A stretch of DNA of 62,731 bases from assembly GCA_037044905.1 (NCBI GenBank), contig JBAOKB010000121.1:1-62731 (forward strand), in the 5' to 3' direction. The position numbers were made by a program, and so were the translations under genes. The notes under the pieces were generated by a model. The model made no database searches, had not been told where the DNA came from, and worked only from the letters and a program-made list of their open reading frames with translations. This stretch comes from Hortaea werneckii. Lineage: Eukaryota; Ascomycota; Dothideomycetes; Mycosphaerellales; Teratosphaeriaceae. Of the stretch, positions 58,352-62,731 are shown in pieces (positions within the stretch are counted from its first letter, which is position 1; each line of letters begins with the position of its first letter).

Positions 58352-60253
58352 TTACCATCCATATGTCTCCGTAAACAGATATATTCCTTGAGCTCCAGTC
58401 CCTTTATGCACGGCTCGCTCGTCCGAAAGTGACGCGACAAACGTCCGCGACTGCGCTGTTAGCGTGGGACCTCCGCATACGACAACGGCAGTCTCCCCCA
58501 GCGCATCTTCGACAGGCCCGCGGATCAGAGATGCCACGTCAGGCCTTTTCCCAGAAACGACGTTCATGGAACTTTGCTGATGTCTGAAAGCGTGATCTTG
58601 CTCAGCGGCCAATGCCAATTTGCCAGTCCCGGAAGCAGGCAAATTGGCTTCTCTCGGACACACATCCGGGCGAGAAATGACGCTCACTATCGACTCGCGC
58701 TGCTCTTGCTTCAGCTCTCTAACAACACTTCCGCTGTCTGGGGAAGGGTCTTGCTGTATATCCCGAGTGACATGCACAACGACGCGCAAATCCACCCTGC
58801 TAGTTTGGGCTCTCTCTACAAGGGTAGTGAGCTTATCACCGAACCAGCTGAGATGACTCTCAGATCGAATGATCCAGTGGAACGAGACCCTGCGCACACA
58901 ACCTGGATTTTGCATCATGTGTTCCAACAAGGGCACGGTGAAAGATGCTCCGCTTGAAGTGGCAAGAAGCACTACCGTTTCATAATGCAACAGATTAGGA
59001 GGCGCGCCCCAAGGCCCATTAAGAAACGCCCTGTAAGTTCCTTCCCTAGTTACGCTGCCAATGGCGGCCTTATGCAAGCTTCGCGAGAAACCTTTGTGCG
59101 CCTTGATTATCAGCGTCAGATTTGATGAGACTGCATCGCATGGTTGGTCTGAAACGCTGGCGATGGTAAATGGATGGACCTCGAATGGCCGGAGTCGAGG
59201 AATCGAGAGATATACATGTTGGCCTGGCTTCCAGACGAAGTCCACGTTCTTGATGGTGATACGCACCACATCGCCAGCAAGTGGTTTGAGCAAAGCTTGG
59301 TATCCCATGATGCGAGGCTTTGACCTCGCAAGCAAATGCAGGTTTCGGACCAAGCTCGAGGCAAAGCGGACACCCCAATCCAATGCAACAAACGCTATTG
59401 AGAGGTACAGGTAGCCTTTGGCATGTGCCGGAACATGGATGTACAGCAACCAGATCAATACTGCCGCCGCACAAATGTGCTGGATTACAAACAGTTCATA
59501 TGCTTTGGCGCGGAAATAGCCAAACCCCGAGACCACGTTCCAGCCAAGTATTGCAAAGGCCCCGAATCCGTATTTAACCATCGGCATCATCTTTAATTCA
59601 AGCTGAACGAAGTCTGCTAGTACCCACTCCTGGGAGAAGAAGGACCAGTGCATTACTGTAAGGAAAATAGTCCTCGCAGTCCAGCGATGGATCCAATTCA
59701 ATCGTTCGTACGATATGCCCGTCAAGAGGCTGAATAGATTGAATTTCGTCGATAGTAGGAAGACTAGTGGAATCTGGGCGATCGATACCCAGGCGGCCCG
59801 GAAACCCACTTTCTCCCACTTATAGGCGTACGACGGATCACTCGGCTTGAGAATGGTATCGCTCCAGAGGAAAACCAGGATGACTGTCCAGTAGATTGCC
59901 AGGATCAGCCACCTACCGACAGGTAGAGGTGTGAGGTATCTGGTGAAAGGGCCTGTGAAGCACCACGGTTGTGGATATGCGACCTCCCTGCATATTGCCG
60001 TTGCAGTTGCGTACGTCTGTGACAGCCAGTTTTCTGGCCTCGGTGGGATGGAGAAGGGCGCTGTCGTCATTCGTCGCCGTATCTGTCTGCTTTGCAAGAT
60101 AGAGATACCCCTCTTGAGAGTGAGCAGAGCGGTAGCGCTTATGATGAGGTACCAGAACCGGCGAGCAATAGCCTCATTCGTGACTCTGAAGAGGGAAGAG
60201 CTTCCCATATCCATTCCTCCCATCCCATCCATATCCATCCCACTCATATCCAT
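58352..60253 (-). CDS. Ferric/cupric reductase-like transmembrane oxidoreductase with Met-rich N-terminus
   Basis: Plasma-membrane metalloreductase of the FRE/NOX family, passing electrons from NADPH through FAD and two hemes to extracellular Fe(III) or Cu(II). Single exon, 633 aa. The first 17 residues are MDMSGMDMDGMGGMDMG, a Met/Asp/Gly repeat like the copper-binding ectodomain of Ctr transporters. About seven membrane segments follow. The bis-heme histidines are His189/His202 and His259/His273, with the expected x12-13 spacing. The FAD motif HPFTIAS is at 360-366, and the NADPH-end motif VVCGGP lies near the C-terminus. It is divergent from a BIM1-like copper protein over about 660 bp, which suggests a role in copper reduction and uptake. 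Confidence 0.9.
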   Translation of the reverse strand: MDMSGMDMDGMGGMDMGSSSLFRVTNEAIARRFWYLIISATALLTLKRGISILQSRQIRRRMTTAPFSIPPRPENWLSQTYATATAICREVAYPQPWCFTGPFTRYLTPLPVGRWLILAIYWTVILVFLWSDTILKPSDPSYAYKWEKVGFRAAWVSIAQIPLVFLLSTKFNLFSLLTGISYERLNWIHRWTARTIFLTVMHWSFFSQEWVLADFVQLELKMMPMVKYGFGAFAILGWNVVSGFGYFRAKAYELFVIQHICAAAVLIWLLYIHVPAHAKGYLYLSIAFVALDWGVRFASSLVRNLHLLARSKPRIMGYQALLKPLAGDVVRITIKNVDFVWKPGQHVYLSIPRLRPFEVHPFTIASVSDQPCDAVSSNLTLIIKAHKGFSRSLHKAAIGSVTREGTYRAFLNGPWGAPPNLLHYETVVLLATSSGASFTVPLLEHMMQNPGCVRRVSFHWIIRSESHLSWFGDKLTTLVERAQTSRVDLRVVVHVTRDIQQDPSPDSGSVVRELKQEQRESIVSVISRPDVCPREANLPASGTGKLALAAEQDHAFRHQQSSMNVVSGKRPDVASLIRGPVEDALGETAVVVCGGPTLTAQSRTFVASLSDERAVHKGTGAQGIYLFTETYGW

Positions 60254-60911
60254 TTTGCAGGCAATTTGGGGCGCCGGTGCGATTTTCTGGACGACTCAGC
60301 ACTCAGGGAGAAAGGTGCGCCGCTGCTGATTAGTTTTTGCAAAGATGCGCAGCCGCCATCCAAGCCTGCAATGGAGCTGTTTCTTCCTCTTCGTAGGAGC
60401 ACGCGCTTCTTGTGCTACAAGAAGAGTTTCGCAACGTCCCAAAGCAACTGCACTCGATTCTCATATAAAGTCTTCGCGACTTCTAGTAGTGTCATATACA
60501 GCGTGCACTCATCACCACATTCAGGTCTAGGCAGGTAGAGTCTCGATTATGGAACTCCCGCAAATATGCTCATACCGTGCAGGGTTGTCGCCAAAAACAG
60601 CCAAGCTTCATCAAGGTGGAGCTAGTATAGGACTAGCTGCCGCTGCACCTTCCTTAGAGGGCGTGGGTATCTACCAACCAAAAGGCCTACGGCGGCCATT
60701 TTGAGCACATTTGCGGCTGCAGAAGATAGCCAGAGATTGTGCTGAGTGGGTTCGAGAATGCCAGTCGCACTGCGACGCGGTTGGAAAACTCAAGTATAAT
60801 AAGGGTGCAAACCGCAACTTACTGCAGGCGCTCACTGAGACTTCCAATCCGATACACACCCTTTCTTTGCACACTCGAGGAGCCCGACAATCGATTTCCA
60901 ATCCAAACGAA
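60254..60911. promoter_or_regulatory. Shared divergent promoter metalloreductase/BIM1-like
   Basis: About 660 bp between opposite starts. I looked for Mac1/Cuf1-type copper sites; TTTGCGGCTGC near 60710 is reminiscent but does not match a consensus, so no site is called. Confidence 0.45.
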
Positions 60912-61710
60912 ATGCAGATGTATCTCCTTGCCGCCCTTGCATTTGCCTGCACCTCATCCGCCCATTTCATACTACAATGGCCTCTGACGGCAGGATTCGA
61001 CGACGATGGCGAACCCACTGGCCCATGTGGCGGCGTCGATGTCACTGTTGACGAAACGAGCCCCGAAGTGCACGTCGATCGCTTCGCGGTACAGATCCAG
61101 AATTGGCATCCGGCGGGTGAATGGCTGTACGCTCTTTTCCCATCTCACAAGTGTTGTATCGATCGCAAGCTTACATTGAGGTAGCTTCCGGGCGACGACA
61201 GATACTGTGGCGCCGTACAACTGGACAAGCATTGTGCCTATCGTGAACACGGCAGGGGTTGGCGACTTCTGCCTAGACTCCTTCAGCGCTCCGAGTAGCT
61301 TCGAGGGCAAAGCCGGCATCATCCAAGTAATTGACAAAGCTGTAGACGGGATGCTCTACCAGGTAAGCAGACTCAGAGACCGCAGATTTTCCCGCTGCAG
61401 GAAAGCTAATGGATCTCAGTGTGCGCCTGTCAACTTTGTCTCTGGCTCCAATGATACAGTAGGAGACAGTTGTAAGAATGTCACCGGGTTTTCAGCCACC
61501 TGGACGAGCATGATGGACTTTGAAAGCAGTACGAATGGCGCGTCCACCACGGGGACATCTGGGACTATGACCATGAGCACGGCTTCAAGCACAGCATCTG
61601 CTACTTCCGGTGATGCTGCTGACGCCTCGTCCATGGGTGCGGTGACTGTTACGCAGATGACCAGCGTGATGGGGGTTGTTGGGCTACTAGCGATAGGTCT
61701 TGCTTTCTAG
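60912..61710 (+). CDS. BIM1-like (X325/LPMO-like) copper-binding GPI protein
   Basis: Family of secreted proteins with an LPMO-like fold that bind copper through an N-terminal His; the Cryptococcus relative Bim1 aids copper uptake. Three exons (60912-61116, 61181-61362, 61420-61710) give 225 aa. The signal peptide MQMYLLAALAFACTSSA is followed directly by HFILQWPLTAGF, so cleavage exposes His1. GFDDDGEPTGPCGG, GVGDFCLDSF, AGIIQVI and LYQCAPVNFVSG are family blocks. A Ser/Thr/Ala-rich linker and a terminal hydrophobic segment (SVMGVVGLLAIGLAF) form a GPI signal. A second Met at 60918 is also possible. Family assignment is firm; the copper role is inferred from relatives and from the neighbour. 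Confidence 0.88.
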
Positions 61711-62127
61711 TTCTTCGTCGAATATGGTCCTTAAGGCATGAGTGGATCTATTGTCCACGTTCAAGTTCAATAAGCATACCTTGGGGTTTGCCGACTGCTC
61801 CGGGGAAAAGAGTCACTCGTGGCCAATAGCCACGCCGATTGCACACGTCGAGCCAAATTAAGACATTTTCCATACTCCTCCACTCGAGGTGAACGTGATG
61901 AGGTGTACCTAGGTACAGGAGAAGGTAGCACCTCAATGAACAATTGAAAGTCACCTTGCGTCTATGCAGATGTGCACAACTCGAAGCCTTGAAGGCCGCG
62001 TCCAAAAGTATTGGCAGCAATGATTTTTGACAGCTGGGCTGGATGCCAAAAGTACATTCAACTTCACGCGTCAATTCCGTGTCAGGAATACCTTTACGGC
62101 AGAGAGGTGCACCTATGAAGGATTCTA
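61711..62127. other. Spacer before the last gene
   Basis: About 420 bp, no gene seen; promoter of the gamma-tubulin-complex gene. Confidence 0.4.
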
Positions 62128-62731
62128 ATGGATACTCCGATCAGCCATGGCTTTGCCTTTGATCTCTCGAGTCTTTGGCAATGTGCTGAACCATCTCGCG
62201 ACTTCCCCAGTGACACACTTTTTCAGAAACCGGACTTCGAAGTACCTCCGCTTGAGAATCAAGCCACGGAAACCGCAGACAACTATCTTTCTGGATTCTC
62301 TCTTCCGCCACTTGAAGATGGCGAGTCGCTAGATACTCATGAAAATCCTGATGACGATTTAGATCATCTGGAGCCTCTTGCTGATCTTCAACCGGACATT
62401 GTCGAAAACGATGCTGCGAATGTCTGGAATCTTGAGTCTGAAGTCTCCCAGGAAGACTCTGTACCAAAACTTAGAACTTGGGAAGCCTTTGAGAGGCGAC
62501 AAAGTCTCGGGGAGAGGAGAGTGTGCTACTTGTCTGAGGCAGGTCCACACGCTTTTGATGCAGCTCTAAATTCCGCCAGAGGTGGCGCAGCTTCACAGGT
62601 GCTGCCCCAAAACACGGCCATTTTGGCGCTCTATAACCTGGCTCTCGGACGCGCTTCTGTTTTCTTCCAGTGGAGTGATGACAAGGCTTACTTTTACCCG
62701 ACCTTGCAAGGCTTCCCCATTTCAGGGCACA
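62128..62731 (+). CDS. Gamma-tubulin complex component (Spc97/Spc98, GCP family), 5' part; 3' end outside window
   Basis: Component of the microtubule-nucleating gamma-tubulin complex at spindle pole bodies. The frame starts at ATG 62128 (MDTPISHGFAFDLSSLWQ) and stays open for 201 codons to the last base, so it is truncated by the window. The first about 125 residues are acidic and poorly structured. Then comes a block with YLSEAGPHAFDAALNS, and AILALYNLALGRASVFFQWS followed by FYPTLQGFPISG, which matches the N-terminal region of fungal GCP5/GCP6-type proteins. No intron is needed so far. The exact paralogue (GCP4, 5 or 6) cannot be settled from this part. Confidence 0.7.
   Translation, partial: MDTPISHGFAFDLSSLWQCAEPSRDFPSDTLFQKPDFEVPPLENQATETADNYLSGFSLPPLEDGESLDTHENPDDDLDHLEPLADLQPDIVENDAANVWNLESEVSQEDSVPKLRTWEAFERRQSLGERRVCYLSEAGPHAFDAALNSARGGAASQVLPQNTAILALYNLALGRASVFFQWSDDKAYFYPTLQGFPISGH

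Noticed and set aside
60700..60720. Copper-response element between metalloreductase and BIM1-like gene
   Set aside because: TTTGCGGCTG does not fit Mac1 (TTTGCTC) or Cuf1 consensus at key positions.

Overview
The window comes from the nuclear genome of a filamentous ascomycete (Pezizomycotina; I lean to Dothideomycetes, but that is a guess). The evidence is short GT-AG introns (about 46-113 nt), a head-to-head pair of class V and class VII chitin synthases, fungal-only families (DUF3632, LaeA-like methyltransferase, BIM1/X325 copper protein, sugar and amino-acid permeases), and one retrotransposon destroyed by C:G to T:A changes that nearly remove CpA/TpG, the signature of repeat-induced point mutation (RIP). 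Most splice structures below were worked out by hand from reading-frame continuity plus GT-AG boundaries.

Layout. 1-7.1 kb: 3' end of a peroxisomal thiolase, an 11-exon amino-acid permease, a long gene-poor stretch and a candidate Cys-rich protein. 7.9-20.9 kb: the two motor-like chitin synthases, diverging from a 2.07-kb shared promoter. 21.3-22.2 kb: a short-chain dehydrogenase. 22.5-28.9 kb: a complete but RIP-killed Ty1/copia element with 166-bp LTRs and a 5-bp target duplication. 29-35.7 kb: a DUF3632 gene, then NAD-isocitrate dehydrogenase subunit 2 diverging from exocyst subunit Sec5. 35.7-42.2 kb: a gene desert holding two families of degenerate tandem repeats; the main one runs about 3.5 kb with a period of about 150-178 bp. 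42.2-48.3 kb: a small tautomerase-like protein, a large secreted Ser/Thr-rich protein with PAN and NGDF modules, and an IMP2-like signal peptidase. 49.2-55.8 kb: a P450 diverging from a LaeA-like methyltransferase, then a hexose-type transporter. 58.3-61.7 kb: a ferric-reductase-like protein with a Met-rich N-terminus diverging from a BIM1-like copper protein. 62.1 kb to the end: the start of a gamma-tubulin-complex protein.

Genes that probably work together: the two chitin synthases (polarised cell-wall synthesis), the metalloreductase/BIM1 pair (metal uptake at the cell surface), and possibly P450 plus methyltransferase (a minimal secondary-metabolism pair). The least explained object is the 38.2-41.7 kb array. 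Each unit there carries a CCGGA-type and an opposite TCCGG-type motif at fixed spacing, and the last four intervals each carry a TCACGTG site.
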